Shown here in pieces: positions 46,826 through 59,487 of a stretch of 64,000 bases of DNA. Each line of letters starts with the position of its first letter. Positions within the stretch are counted from its first letter, which is position 1. The translations under genes and the position numbers were made by a program. The notes under the pieces are model-generated. The model was not told where the DNA came from. It saw only the letters and a program-made list of their open reading frames with translations, and ran no database searches. Source of the stretch: Nectonema munidae (lineage: Eukaryota > Nematomorpha > Nectonematoida > Nectonematidae); the NCBI GenBank assembly GCA_030549495.1, contig JAUIRK010000673.1:1240001-1304000 (forward strand), read 5' to 3'.

Positions 46826-47351
46826 GCATACCCGGTGAAGTCACCGTCAATGTGTTGACATTCCATTGCTCCTTTTACACAAAAATGTTGTCTCAAACCT
46901 TCTGTGATTGTTCAATGTGCTACATCGTTTGAAACAACACTGCTGTCCCTTCATTTGACGCAGAACCCATTGCATTTACGGTAACTTGGGTAGATGTGCT
47001 GGCATTCGCTTCTTCCAAGTCTTTGTCATTAACTGAGGCTTTAGTACTTCTTCAAGGTTGTTCATCGGGTTGGTCAAGTGTTTCTTTTTTCTTAGTTATT
47101 CCTGTTGTTTTTTAGCCTTGAACTTTTTCCAACCACTGCGATATATATTCATTCTGCAAACATACGTAATATAATTGAACGAATAGATACTGACGACATG
47201 AATAGCATTACAAAAAACGATTATATATTAACCCAATTATATATTTTGCATATATATATGCGTTTTTTTTAATAAAGAGAATCTATTTTTACAGTCAAAG
47301 CCGTGGACCTGGGGCTGCAGTCCTTATAGCCTATATGTTAATCTGGCCCTG

Positions 47352-47831
47352 TTTCAATAGAAGAAATGAAACATTTTTTACAATTTATTTCTGACTATGA
47401 CAGCTTACAAAATAAAGTTATATATTGGAGTTGTGAAAATGATTTGAGAAATAACGCTGTATCATGCAAAATGACGTTTGATCAAGAACTGGTAGTTGAG
47501 TCACTTAGCCAAAGGATATTTGGAAGAGCACAAATGGAGATTTGACCGAATTGACATTTGAAGGACGAGTATTTCACCCAAAATATAAATGAGTATTTTT
47601 TCAGACTTCTGTATCAATAAAATAATATTGTTATGATGTTAAAACACTAAAACTCCATAAAATACAGTGAAATCATAAGCATAAACATAAATATTCCCAT
47701 AACCTGTATGGTTGAACGCGGGTAGACAACTTGTTTGTCATTCCAAACCTGTATACTACGGTGGTTTCTATTCCATAGTTTACTATGTGCATGTTTTGAT
47801 ACAAATGAATAAGGAGACACGGTTTAACTTT
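47352..47831. other. Intergenic DNA, nothing recognised
   Basis: A stretch at 47360-47560 can be read with transposon-like words (ETFFTIYF, SYLKIKLYIGVV) but nothing firm. No gene is supported. Confidence 0.35.
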
Positions 47832-48135
47832 CTCTTCATATTTTGCTAGATGTAAGATCTGATATACTTCATTCAGAAAGACGATGTTACAAATGTTATT
47901 ACCTATATTTTTGCAATTTCTACGATTTTAAATAATATATTTGTCAATTAATCAAATAATCAAAATAAAATTTTGTAATCAAAAATGGGAAAATATTCTT
48001 TAAAAAATCAAAAATATTCATTCTTTTTAAATATATCGTTGGCTCCAATTACTTTAAGAATAGAAAGATAAACCGTATCTAATCATTTTTATAAAATCAT
48101 GCATATACGAAACCCAAAATAACGGGATCCAAAGA
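47832..48135. repeat. Dispersed 300-bp repeat, copy B
   Basis: Matches 21299-21597 over its full length in the same orientation, from TCTCTTCATATTTTGCTAG to CATGCATATACGAAAC, with small gaps such as an extra AATAATC. It confirms that the unit is dispersed, not a local tandem repeat. Confidence 0.75.
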
Positions 48136-48604
48136 TATTTAAAACAAATTTGTTATATTAAATCATTTTCAACCTCCCTCCACTATTATCAACCTTTGTC
48201 AAGTTTTTAGCTAAATTACCCCCTGGCTCTTCCTCAAAGTTGACATCATAACAAATCAGTCAATGTAGTAAAAGGTATAAATTTTGACTTAAAAAATTGT
48301 ACATCAATAAAAACACAATGCTTTAAATGTCATTTTATGTTTGTGTGTAAAATGTTTTGCAACATATCATAAAAATAAAAAAAACCATTTAGTGTCTTTG
48401 TAAATTTCTAAAAAATTTATTAATATATTTATTAATATACATCAATAAAATAAAGAAAATTTTTTTTGAAAATATTCTATAGATAATGGGATCCAATTAT
48501 TCTAAATATAAAGTTTAAGATAAATTCCTAAACAGACTCTCTTTAAATATATTTTCTAATGTAAGGTTTTCTTATTAAAAAATAAGTAAAAAAAACTATT
48601 TAGA

Positions 48605-48890
48605 AAAAAGAGAGAATGTGATGCCACTTTGAAATCTGTTTCCATGAAGGTTCTACTCGTCGATATTTGTCAGGCGAGAGGCATCATCTACACAGGTGCA
48701 ACTCCATCACAAAGGGATTTCCAAAAAAGCAAAATTGCGAAACTACAAATCAACAATGCAGAGATTTTTTCCATCAACATTGTGGTCTTCATCGCATCAA
48801 ATAACTCGTCTATTATCTTCTTAGTAATCGCATTGCGGTATAGATCTTGACTCCTCTTTTCTTTGGAGACCCTCATTAAATATAGAAGGA
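48605..48890 (-). mobile_element. Probable LINE RT fragment (RTE/CR1-like)
   Basis: On the minus strand two frames together suggest an RT fingers-palm part: KEEGSRS-like, then ELFDAMK and EDHNVDGKNLCIVDL, then IPL and FQSGITFSLF near the end. This is the order of the block between RT motifs A and B (DGKxLRII...LY...RQGC.LSP). The match is weak and spread over frames. The region is the only protein-like stretch for several kilobases. Confidence 0.4.
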
Positions 48891-48899
48891 GTGCCTTTT

Positions 48900-51800
48900 A
48901 TTATATTAGAGATAGTATAGAAAATATTTGGTCATTGGAGAATCTGGGAGATTGACCTTCACTTAATGATACTGCTTTATGCTCTTCATGCGGCTTTCCT
49001 CAAGGGCATTAATACAATATATTCCCTATATTCGTGTTTTTATATCAATGGATTATCCCCCTCTTTTAGGTTTATTTCATATAAAATTGTCATTTAAATT
49101 TATAAAATTTAATATAAATAACATTTTGATTAAGTACAAATAAAAATGGCTATTTTGTTCCTTGAAAAAACATAATTTTTTGATATCTAAACTCTCTGAA
49201 TATCTTGGAGGTTCTAAACACTTTTTACTAAGTGAGTTTCCAACAATCTCTTTACCTGAGAGAAAACTAAATTCCAATGGAAGAAGAAAACAACGTTGTG
49301 TAAATATGAAAGAAATATTTATAAAAGTTGAATTTAAAATCGCACAAAAATGCCAAAACTTCAGACAGTGAATTTAATGATCGAATACTTTACAGTTAAA
49401 AAGCTGAACAAAGACTGGATCGTGATCGGCCTATATTTTTTGAAATCTGAATAGGTCAAACACACAACGACTATAGTAATAAACTATAAAGATGGGTTGG
49501 GTTGAATTCTAAGCTTGATGACTTTTCGATATTGCTTTTTGCAGATTTCCAATAGTTTTGTGTAGTGATAATGAAATTATTCTAAAATAAGTTATGCTTC
49601 TTAGTTACATTCTCTTTGTGAATTTGAATATAGTTTGAGATTACCTAAAAAAGAATTTTGGATCAAAGCACAAAGAGAAAAATGGGAAGTCTTTTTTTGA
49701 TAGAGGAGTAGTGTTTCGTTACAAGGAGGCAATTAAATTACAGACACAAGGTTTGTGTGAAGTCATTTGAGCAAGAAACCTTGTTATACAAATAATAATT
49801 TGAATAAATTAAAAAAGAAAATAATCAGAAATTTTTATTAAAGAATTATTTTAAGATGGTATTTATACTGAATTAATTTAATATAAATAAATTTCAATGA
49901 ACCAAATATTCTAAAGATTGCCGAAAACATTTGCAAATGCGTGTTAAAATTTGAATTAACTTCTAAAATTTATTAAGAAAAACTTTATTTCCAACATTGT
50001 TATCAGAAAATACCAGAATATATGGTTTATCCTTTAGCACTAATACAAAAAAATAAACCTTCTTTTTAAATTTAAGAATCTATTGAAATTATTTTTTAAT
50101 TATTCTTCAGTAACAAACAGTAAGTTTATTGTTAGTAAATGAGTTAGATAGTTTGTTTGTCTTGTAACTAGTTAATTAATTAGTTAGCATTATTGAAGCA
50201 AATTAAAAGAAATTCAAAGTGCGAACTTGATATGAAATTACTTAGTATAAATATAATATCATGCCGACAAATCCTGATTTAACTATAGTGAGCTAGCTAT
50301 ATTATACCTAGATATTCCAATACAAACTTAAGCTAATTAAAATAAGCTAAGTCTATTATGAAAGCTTAGCTAAATGTAATTATCAAATTTGCAACATGTT
50401 TCTCATAATGAGTGCAATTAAAAACGAAACATTACTAAGTATAGTTAGAAAAGGTTCCCACTTTTCTTACATGATAAATGCTTAACCTGAAAAATTCATT
50501 TTATAAATGTGTCATTCATAATAAATATAATTTTTATCTTTGTTCCGAAAAAAATTCCAACTTTTTTATCTTAGCAAGTATAGGCCTATATGTTCAGGTT
50601 CCAATTCTGTTTTTAATACCACTATATTTAATTGATGTTAATTTCTAAAACTTTTCTTATCACATATATCTTTCACACAATAATAAGTATAAATTTAAAC
50701 TGAACATCTATCAATTCATTGACATTTAATGAATCAATCTTGAAATTTAGTTATATTTAGAAATAATTGATCTTATGACTTAAAGGAAGCAGTGTTGATT
50801 TTCTTTTAAAAAGGATGTTGATAAAATCTTTAGTATCTTGATAGACAAGTTATTGACGAATGAAATCTTAGAAACTTCCATGTCAATCATTTTTTCCTTT
50901 GAATATATAGAGAAGAATGCGAATATTCTAAATCATTTAATCAAATGAATTCAGGGCACCTTAATTTTCAAAAAGTCAAAAATAGAGGTATCAACTTTTA
51001 CATTAATTTCCAAAATATATCTAATATATCATTTTCAAACAATATTTATAAACTTTGCTATTTTATATTTAAACTAAATATATTTAAGTAAACAAGTGAA
51101 ATAATAGTGATTCTTAGCTTTCTCAAAACAATGCAACATTGGAGTACAGATAAAGTAAACGGCGTAATTAACGAATAAAGAAATTAATACTTTACAAGAA
51201 TTATGTAAATGTCATCATTTGTTTTTCAAATCTGTCTAAATCTATAACACTACCAATACTTTATTTTTTTGACGAACACAAACGTGTTACAAATTCCTTA
51301 TAGATCAAAATCTTAAATTTCTTATGTAATATGTTAAGTTATTTTAATTTTAAAAAGTCTTACAAATTTCTGAAAAAAATATTATAATATATTCTTTTTA
51401 AATGAGTTAACTACATTTTATAAAATTAAAAAGTAGCTAAACGATATTAAAAATAGATAACACTCTAATTTCTACCTATTATATTGATATACCATTTGTA
51501 ATATAAAAATAAACATCTATAATTCTTTCATGACAGAATATAAAGATATCAAATTATTCGCGGCAGAAATTTAAAAAGATGATTTTATATTGCGAAATAT
51601 GATGTTTATTGTTTTTTGGGTTCTTAGTTGAAATTATTAAAGACTGTTCTGAAAAAAATAGCTTACAACTCTCTAAAATAAAATCTATTCTTGTATAAAT
51701 CCACATCTTTCTTTATTTCCTGATTTAAAAATTTCAGAAATCAAGTATTCTTCTTTATAATTTTGCATTTTGTTTAATAGATTAGGCATTTTGCATTTTC

Positions 51801-53245
51801 CCATTTTCAACATAAATGAATTCTTTCTTCATTTCAAAATTCTACAATTTTTGGAATTCAAATTTTTGCTGCCTAAAAGTTTAAAAAGTTTAACATGTTT
51901 TGCGAAAAAATGATCAATTCTTATACTTTTCAAAAAATATAAATGTCATTGGTTGACAATGTGCATTCTCAATGTTAATTATTATAATAAAATTATTTTT
52001 ATATCATTTTCAATTGACAATTTTGCAGTAGATTGACAATTATCTTATTTTAATAACCATATAATACAAATTTTTTACTTCCATCGTAAAATTTAAAATT
52101 TCTTTTGTGCGAAATGATATTTTTGTTGAGAATTCAAAACTTGCAAAGGTACAATTTTCAAGGTGGAGTGTGTGTTAGTTTAAACATGTGTTCCTATTCT
52201 CCAATTATTTTCAAAAAAAAGCGCGCATTTCAAAAAAGTTGCAGGCTTTAAAAAAGGGAATCGACATATGTAACAAGCAACCGCTAAATTTTAACAATTT
52301 ACTTGTTTTCTAAATCCTGAATAAAATCTTACATACTCACATTGTTCATTATTTAGAATCTATTTTTATTTTACTTCAGAAACATCACTGTGATAAGTAT
52401 TCACTTTACAGAGAAAAAGGATAGATTGTCTCGAAAATAAGAAAGATGGTTGTCGATTCAGCTAAAATATATTTGAATGAAAATTTAGAAATATTTATAG
52501 TCGGGTTACCTTAAAGAATCTTTTTAAGTAGATGTGCATTTCACAAGTTTGAAGCGTCGTTTTGACATATTCGCAATTATTGATATTAAAGTCATCTTTC
52601 AAGTTACACATCTAGACCCAAACTGAAAATTTTTATTACTTATTGGAAGAAGATGTTTTTTAATTTAACTTTTTTCACCTTTCCTTTTTAATAAAGATGT
52701 GAAATTTACTAAATTAATTTTACTGGTAGTTAGATTTGTGAATCTGAATACCAATATAAAAGATGTTACTTTTCATGTCAAAGATAATAGTATAAGATCA
52801 AATGTATGAACTCTGTTATTTCTCTAAGAATAAAAATCTTCCGCAAATCAAAATTTCTTTTTTTTCATCACGTTTTTTATTGGGTGATACCAAGCGGTTT
52901 TTATACGCCTTCAAACCTTCATACCAAGTGCATCATCATTTTATATTCTTCACTGTATTTGGTTCGCATATTATCGTTGTCTTGTTGCATATGTTTTTTC
53001 ACATATTATCTTTCATGTGTTCTGCATTTGTAAAGAAAATTTCCCATTTATAAATAACATTTTTAACTATAACAAATTTGAAAAGTTTTTCCACTTTTTG
53101 GGTTTTTTATATCAATATTTTAATTTAATTTTACATTATCTTCGTTCAAATTTATTATTTTCCCAATTTTTTCAAGCTTTATTTTTTAAATTCTCATTTG
53201 TCATCCTTTGCAATTTCATCAAAGTAAGATTATTCTTTTATCATT
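48900..53245. other. Long AT-rich intergenic stretch, no gene seen
   Basis: 49162-49371 is open on the plus strand (LSEYLGGSKHFLLSEFPTIS) but has no family match. 52802-53292 has three overlapping Phe-rich frames of low complexity in T-rich DNA, which look like composition effects. I saw no RNA gene, no clear terminal repeats and no tandem arrays. Confidence 0.5.
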
Positions 53246-53249
53246 GGCA

Positions 53250-56200
53250 ATGCATAAACAGGCGAAAAACGAAAGATCAAGAGAGTGTATAAAAGGTAAA
53301 TTCAATTTGGATATTATTATACATACCATTTTGTTCAATTTTGCCTTTTTGCATTTCTATTATTCTTTCTAAAATTTCAACTTTATCCGACGCTATTTCT
53401 TTGATATTTTATTATGAAGTTATAAACTAGTTATATGACAATTTCTTAAAATTTTACCTGAAAGAATTATAGATGGACCAAATCAAAGAAATACCCTAAA
53501 TCCTATAATGTTTTAATAAAAATCAAATAGTGAATATTTGTAAAATTATGATGTTTCATTTTAGAATTCAAGAAGGAATTAGACCAATGTTTTAAGAATA
53601 GAAAAAAGTTTTCAATGGAGGAGTTATTGAATTTGGGTACTTTTTTTTAATTTTTTTAAATTTTTAGCTTTGCAGACGATCTGACAATTAATTTGCCATT
53701 TTTTCCTTCTAAAATAAAATGCATTGAAAAAATTATCCAGAAAGAATTTCAAAATTTATTTGACTGGGTATCAAAAATGTTGATTATAATCAATAAAAAT
53801 AAGTCAAGTTAATGCTTTTTTCAATGAATAATCACATACCTAAAAACAGATATAGTTTATTGTTTAAAGTTGTAGACAATATTAAATTGTTAGGTTTAAT
53901 AATAGATAATAAATTAACTTTGAAAAATCATATTTCATATGTGAATGCAAAGCTTTCTAGAGTGATTGGAATTTTAAAAGCTATTAGAAGTACACTCTCT
54001 CTTAACCCGTTAACGACGAGAATAATCCGACGATATCTAATGTAAAGCAGAAGATTTGTATTAAAGAGCATTGATAAACGCAAGCGATTTTATTTTTGTA
54101 AAGTCGACATTAGGCGTTAACGGGTTAACGGGAAAAAAATTATTATATAATTCCTTTTTTCTACCATATATCAATTATTGTATATTTCAATAAAAGCCGT
54201 CAGATACATTTACAACGTTAAATACATATGTCATACTAGCAAATTATATCTTGACTCCAACATATTAAAATTTATGACCTATATAAATATAATTTGGCTA
54301 TATTTTACACAATTAAAGAACATACATCAGTATATTATAATTGACTGAGATACTACCAGACTATTAAGTTTAAGTTATCAAATTTTTGGAATAGTAATAA
54401 GCATTTATTGGAATACATACATTTGAGTATTGGGTTGTTTAAAAAGTTGGTTAAAAAGGAGTATATTGAAAAGTACTCATTTAAATGTGAAACATCTCAT
54501 TGTTATTCGTGTTATTTTTCTTAACACAGTACATTGTACTTAACTTCTTGTTTTTGAATTCATAACAATATAACATATAGTATATATTTATAATTTTCCT
54601 ATCGAGCTTGTAAGTTTTATATATGTATATATATTTTTTATATCATTATTATATAAACAGTAGTACCAAGTATTTATTATAAACTTTGAATATAAACTAT
54701 TTTTATTATTTACGAAGTTTTGTGTAACTTCATATAAACGGCCTAAAGGCCTTTTGGATTCTCCCACTTTTTTGTAATGTATTATTACTTTTGATAAAAT
54801 ATGACCTATTGTTTAAAATGTTATTTTACCCATTTCATGATTTAGTATTCTTTTTTTATATCTGTATGATTTACTTACTCTTGTTCCAAAGTGACGTTGG
54901 AACATCCATGGTGCATATTACACTCACTTTTTTTAAATTTCTTGTAAATTAATGAATGAACTCTTTTCTTCTTCTTCCTTTCTTTAATAAAAGTCTTACA
55001 AAACATTTTCCATCTTATTTTCTTTAGGAGATCGAAGTTTTAAAAAGAAAAATGAAATTGCTTCCTTGCATCACAAATCTATTGAAGAAGGAAAAAAAGA
55101 AAAGTCCAAAATTGACTTCTTCATCTCCACAATTCTCAAGACCAAACTGGAAAAAAATGCAAGTAGACGAACCTTTTGTATTTGGTGTAAAAAGCCAATC
55201 ACACTCCACGAAGGAAAAGCAGTCGAGTTTGATAAGTAAGATCACTTCAAATGTCTCACAAAACATTTCCTCAATTGATTTCTTTGCTCAATGAAGGAAT
55301 AGAAGTGCTTTATGACTTATATATTATTTTATCCCTATATGTTTGTTGCTAAAAACTAAAAATTAGAATTCAAATCTATTCCTCTGTATAAAGATAACAT
55401 TGTGAATAACACATATAGCCAATATGTAGCTGGGTAATTCCATTCTGCTGGCGATTTTTTCCATTTATCAAATCAAAATGATTAAAGTAACTTTGGTATC
55501 AATAGAAAGTTTATTGTGTGTAATTAGGATAATATAGAAAATATATTTTATTTTCAAGATGTAATATGGGAAATTTGATTTAAAATTTGTATCTAAAAAT
55601 TTAATGAAAATGGTATATTTAAGAATTCTTAAAGCTTTAATAAATAGACTAGTGTAAATTGTAAAAATTGATGATATTAAAAATTAGTACATTGTACTTT
55701 TAAAAAAATGAATTTCTATTTTCATGTTGATATATTTTCACCAAATAAAAATTGATTTTGTGTAATTTGGTAACCAAAAAAGTTGGGTTTTTTTAGATTT
55801 TCATAAAAAAATAATCCCTCTAGTAAAATGCCACACTTAATACAAATCACGCATGAGTTGGTATGGGGAATATAATTGTCATTATTTTTAAATAAATTTA
55901 TTTTTCTTGTTATGGAATTTTTAAAAGTGTAGTTCCTTACCGATATTTAGAAACGGGGTTGCGTAATTCCGTAACTTAACATTTTGACTATATAATGAAA
56001 GAAAATTCTTTAATTTCTTTTTAGATTCAGACCTAGTCTCCAAGTACGGGGACAAAACTATTTTTAAATAGAGTTATACTGTATACATTTATATATTTCA
56101 AGAGTGTTCCATCGGGACAAAATAAATCCAAATGGGAACCAAAAAATTCCCATATCCCTTATCGGGTCTGGTTCAAACAAATAATGAAAAAAATTTGTAA

Positions 56201-57089
56201 TAATGAAATAACAAAGTTAAAAACTGGTAGCATTTCCTCAAATTTGAAACGACATGACCAAAGACACCATAAAAATATTCATGCTTTAGTCGAAATAAAA
56301 GAAAAAGTAAGCAAAAATTGAAAATTGTCAAAGTAATATTTTTGAAAAATTTCCAAAATCTCAGTTATCTGCAAGCACCACTGTTTCAAAAAAAGATTTT
56401 GAAAATGGAATATTGGAGATCATTGTTTATAATGAATGGTCCTTCCCTGGGTTTTTTTCAAGAAGAAAGTTCTTTTAATTATTATTAATAGAGAATTGGC
56501 AAAAAATTACAAGTTCGAGCTTTATTATCCAAAAAATTTGATGAAGAAAAAATGTTATTGAAAAACTTGGTTTATAAAAAAATATTTTTTTTTAAGTTTG
56601 CTAGTGTAACTAGATTGAGATTACACTTTCTGGGAATTGCAGTTCAATTTTGGAGTGAGAAAATGGATGTAGTTAAAAAGTTTTAGCCTTGGTTGATACT
56701 CATTCTTATTATGATGCAATACTATTAAAAATCGTATTTTAATGTTTTAAAAGAGTTCAGACCAAATACATGCATGTTGTGTTGGTGCCCTTGGAATCAG
56801 TCTGACAGAAATGATTAAATTTATAATTATTTATTCTATTTCAGCTTCACAAATGAGTCAATGATCTATAATGAATCAAATGCAACTTTCTTTCAAACGA
56901 ATCTTGAAGCAATTGAACTAAATTCACGTCACTTTTCCTGCTCCAAATGCGGAAAGACGTTTCGCAGATCCTCCACCTTGTCCACCCATATGTTGATTCA
57001 CTCAAATACAAGACCGTATCCATGTGAGTACTGTGGAAAGCGCTTTCATCAAAAATCTGACATGAAGAAGCACACGTACATACACACAG
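53250..57089 (+). CDS. Senseless/Gfi1-like C2H2 zinc-finger transcription factor, 5' part
   Basis: Four exons join in frame: 53250-53295, 53565-53636, 55028-55235 and 56845-57089, giving 190 residues. Phases agree at each junction (1, 1, 2, then 1 at the last donor). Exons 1-3 encode a basic, Lys-rich N-terminus with [14 protein letters not shown] and the Cys pair FCIWCKKPI. Exon 4 has two C2H2 fingers (Cys141/144-His157/161 and Cys169/172-His185/189). Their helices [20 protein letters not shown] and [20 protein letters not shown] are diagnostic of the Gfi1/Senseless family, nuclear DNA-binding repressors of neural and sensory-organ development. The remaining fingers expected after HTG are not found in the next 6.9 kb. 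The ATG at 53250 is the first in frame, but AG at 53260-53261 could instead be an acceptor, with further exons upstream. A LINE and a MITE lie in intron 2. Confidence 0.75.
53669..54480 (+). mobile_element. Jockey-like LINE RT fragment in the senseless-like intron
   Basis: The plus strand begins inside the RT at the catalytic box [15 protein letters not shown] (53669), continues [20 protein letters not shown], then (frame changed) [20 protein letters not shown] and [20 protein letters not shown]. It is broken at 54002 by a TTAA MITE, after which [16 protein letters not shown] (about 54130-54185) resumes the protein. It is 5'-truncated at about 53660 and dead. It lies in the sense orientation within intron 2 of the zinc-finger gene. 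Confidence 0.85.
54006..54124. mobile_element. TTAA-flanked MITE, copy 3
   Basis: A 119-bp element with perfect 10-bp ends CCCGTTAACG/CGTTAACGGG between TTAA 54002-54005 and 54125-54128. Its centre (AAAGCAGAAGATTTGTATTA) matches the reverse complement of the copy near 58.8 kb, and its GATATC part matches the copies at 31.3 and 32.4 kb. It splits the LINE RT frame, so it is younger than that LINE. Confidence 0.9.
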
Positions 57090-57179
57090 GTGTTTACCGA
57101 TTTATACATTTAATTTTTCTCGATTCCATTGTATTCCATAAATAAAAAAATTGGAAATGGCGAAACCTTTCCTCCTTTG

Positions 57180-57570
57180 CATATGCACATTCCAAACATA
57201 TCCCTTTTGCTAAATCAAAATTTGTAAGAGATGAGACATGAACTCTATTTACCTCCTTTTTTTCCTTTTGTTATGTTTTTTTGAATCCCAATTTGCAATT
57301 GATGAGATTGAATAAAAAAATGTTCATCTTTTTTTATGTACTCTCTTTTTTTCTCAATTCAAAATTTGCAATCGATGAACTAATGAACGAAAAATGATTA
57401 TGAATGTTTTTTGTATTTTACTTTTGTTTTCTTCTTTTTTCATTTTTAGTTTATTGATTCATAATTTGAAACCGTTGAGATATCAACAAATACCATTTCT
57501 AATATTTGTAATATTTTCTTTCCTTTCCCACTTTTTTCTTCTTTTGCAGTTTTTTAATTCAAAATTTATA
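57180..57570. repeat. Degenerate tandem repeat in the last intron
   Basis: About five imperfect units of roughly 75-110 bp each carry a T-rich stretch followed by TTCAAAATTTGCAATCGATGA or a variant (near 57215, 57290, 57358, 57458, 57550). It is worn and non-coding, and lies just past the last visible exon of the zinc-finger gene. Confidence 0.55.
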
Positions 57571-57599
57571 ACAAATGAAACAAATAATTCTGCTCTGAT

Positions 57600-58135
57600 T
57601 CTTCTAAAGTCCATATGTTGAAGCTGACAGAACTGGACTATAGCATTTACGAACCATATAGTGCCGATTTAGATAAATTAAAAACCGAATTCAACAGAAC
57701 CTTTCTTAACCGGGTTTAGTCAATCCTTAAGACAGATTGAGAAAAATTAAAAATTTCTCTCCTAAATTTTACATTAGGCCGTAAAAAAGCAGTAATAAAA
57801 AAGATAAATTATATGCGCTAATTATTATTAATGAAGTATTTCTATACAAAATTTCCCATAAATCGAGTTAAAAACTCAACCTTGAAAAGCTTTTATTCAC
57901 ACATGAAAAAAACAAACAAATAAACAAGTGAACACTCTAAATATTTAGGAAAGCAGAACATAGGTGACTGCGATAAGGCATCAACTATTATATAGTTGAG
58001 TCTTTCAGGCTTTGTCTTTTTTCTAATTAAATTTCCACCTTAGAAATTGTTGCTTCCATGTCCTGCAATAAACAAAATGTCTAAAATCATTCCTTCAAAA
58101 CCTGCAAATTTTCACTATTATATTTCCATAATTGT
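57600..58135. other. Intron or intergenic DNA, nothing recognised
   Basis: AT-rich, without frames or repeats that I can interpret. It lies downstream of the last zinc-finger exon and may be intronic. Confidence 0.4.
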
Positions 58136-58139
58136 ATGA

Positions 58140-58448
58140 GATATAGGAAGACAATCATGCATGTCAAAACAGGCAAGGAACCTAACCATGAACATACGTG
58201 ATTTCACTGCCATTTTGTGCTTTAAAAGAACAAGCTTATCAAGATGTGAAAATGTAAAACGTATAATTGAAGCGCTTCAAAAAACCGATTCCGTTGTAGA
58301 AAGTTCATTGAGTAATAAACGAAAAAGGGGTGCCTATTGTGTTTCTTCCAACGATAATAAAACTAACATAACATGTTCGAAATGTTATAAATTTTTGTGT
58401 AAAAAACATGTTTCATTTTTTGTGAAGAGTGCAAATGAACATTTATAA
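58140..58448 (+). mobile_element. piggyBac C-terminal fragment (copy 4)
   Basis: The frame reads ENVKRIIEALQKTDSVVESS then KRKRGAYCVSSNDNKTNITC and SKCYKFLCKKH. Cys-x(n)-Cys-x2-Cys...Cys-x2-His is the C-terminal Cys-rich domain of piggyBac transposases. Nothing of the catalytic part is found upstream, so this is a truncated tail of an old element. It is a different family from the three others in the window. Confidence 0.7.
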
Positions 58449-58795
58449 CTAAAATCTTACAAAATAAGAAGACTAGATGCAGTAAGAATTATTAGTTTAG
58501 TAAAGTGTCTAATTTTTGGTTATTACTTGTATCAATTACACTTCCACCATTTTCATTTGCATCATTTGAGACTTGCACCACCTTATACTAAGACTCTTAA
58601 ATTTGCACCATCTTATTACATATGATATTTATATATATAAAAATCGCTACACTAAATTTTTATAAGTTTAATTAAATTCCTTTAATCAAATATCATATAG
58701 AACATAAATATTTATTTTTATCATAAAAATAAATATTAAAATATCATATATTTTTGCATACATTTAAAATCATTTTTATAAGACAACCGTTTTAA

Positions 58796-58903
58796 CCGGT
58801 TATCGACCCCAGTGGACATATGTCGACTTTACAAAAATAAAATCATCTGCTTTTATCAATGCTCTTTAATACAAATCTTCTGCTTTAATTCTGGTCCGTT
58901 AAT
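58796..58903. mobile_element. TTAA MITE, copy 4, diverged
   Basis: The reverse complement shares AAAGCAGAAGATTTGTATTA, AAAGAGCATTGATAAA and TTTTGTAAAGTCGACAT with copy 3. It starts CCGGTTATCGACC after TTAA (58792-58795) and ends near GGTCCGTTAAT before TTAA (58904-58907). The tips are more worn than in copy 3. Confidence 0.75.
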
Positions 58904-58909
58904 TTAACT

Positions 58910-59479
58910 ATAGCAATTGATTATTTTGTTGCGAAATAAATTTGCAAGCGTTTACGAGAAAGCAATATCGTATTTATTTATGATTTGTCCTTCATTTAAT
59001 CCAAGATGTATAATAATAATTGATTTTTATTTAGCAAAAATAAAAAGACTTCAGGACAAACTACCAAATGCACCACACAAATCAGACTTTTTTTTATTTA
59101 AATCACTTTATTTTGTCAAAAACGAATATGAAAACAACACTGATATCAATACATATATCAATAAATCAATACTTGTTAATAAAATATTTGTCAGGATTAA
59201 AATTTGCTCTAGTTGAAAGTATTAAAAAATCTCAATAAATTTTAGCCTCTGCACTTCCAACTTCCGAGGAGTATGCCAAGTTACTTTCATGTTTTAAAAA
59301 GAGTTATTATATACAAAAAGAAAAAATTGGTAACAAATGTAGGTATTCTAAACTTCCATTTTTTTATCTAACCATTGTACATTTTCCCTAAATTTGCTTT
59401 TCAAAGCAACCAACTTGTATCACAATGCCTTACAAAGACATTTTTTAATAATACATAGCGGGATCTATAGGATAATTTA
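58910..59479. other. AT-rich DNA, nothing recognised
   Basis: 58917-59216 is open on the plus strand (KLPNAPHKSDFFLFKSL and more) but has no family match. It could be a worn coding fragment, but I cannot support a gene. Confidence 0.4.
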
Positions 59480-59487
59480 CCCTAGAG

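Larger units (their letters stand above)
43428..47351 (-). mobile_element. hAT transposon, ZMYM1/DUF4371 type, interrupted
   Basis: The right tip (read inward) is CAGGGCCAGATTAACATATA followed by ACTGCAGCCCCAGG. The left tip shows the matching GGGGCTAAC...CTACAGCCCCAGGCC, so the element is bounded though worn. The transposase is on the minus strand. It begins near 47150 with YRSGWKKFKAKKQQ and continues on the far side of an insertion: LELIAEYDPFLSEHIKQRAN (about 44480-44540), MREFITLMGNEVQELIITEM (44436), YYSESVDSSPDLSHSNQLT, CSAHSLNLVDQSAVTCC, then TLKQLADTRWSAHYDELHAI (about 44070-44130). Multiple frame changes show it is dead. The C-terminal dimerisation domain is not seen and may be lost. 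The frame is split by the element at 44778-46825. Confidence 0.75.

Noticed and set aside
52802-53292. Overlapping Phe-rich frames before the zinc-finger gene
   Set aside because: They are produced by T-rich sequence, overlap in several frames, and lack motifs or usable splice structure.
55052-55294. Alternative frame of exon 3 of the zinc-finger gene, starting at its own ATG
   Set aside because: Only the other frame gives the phase that joins to the preceding and following exons, so this one is a shadow.
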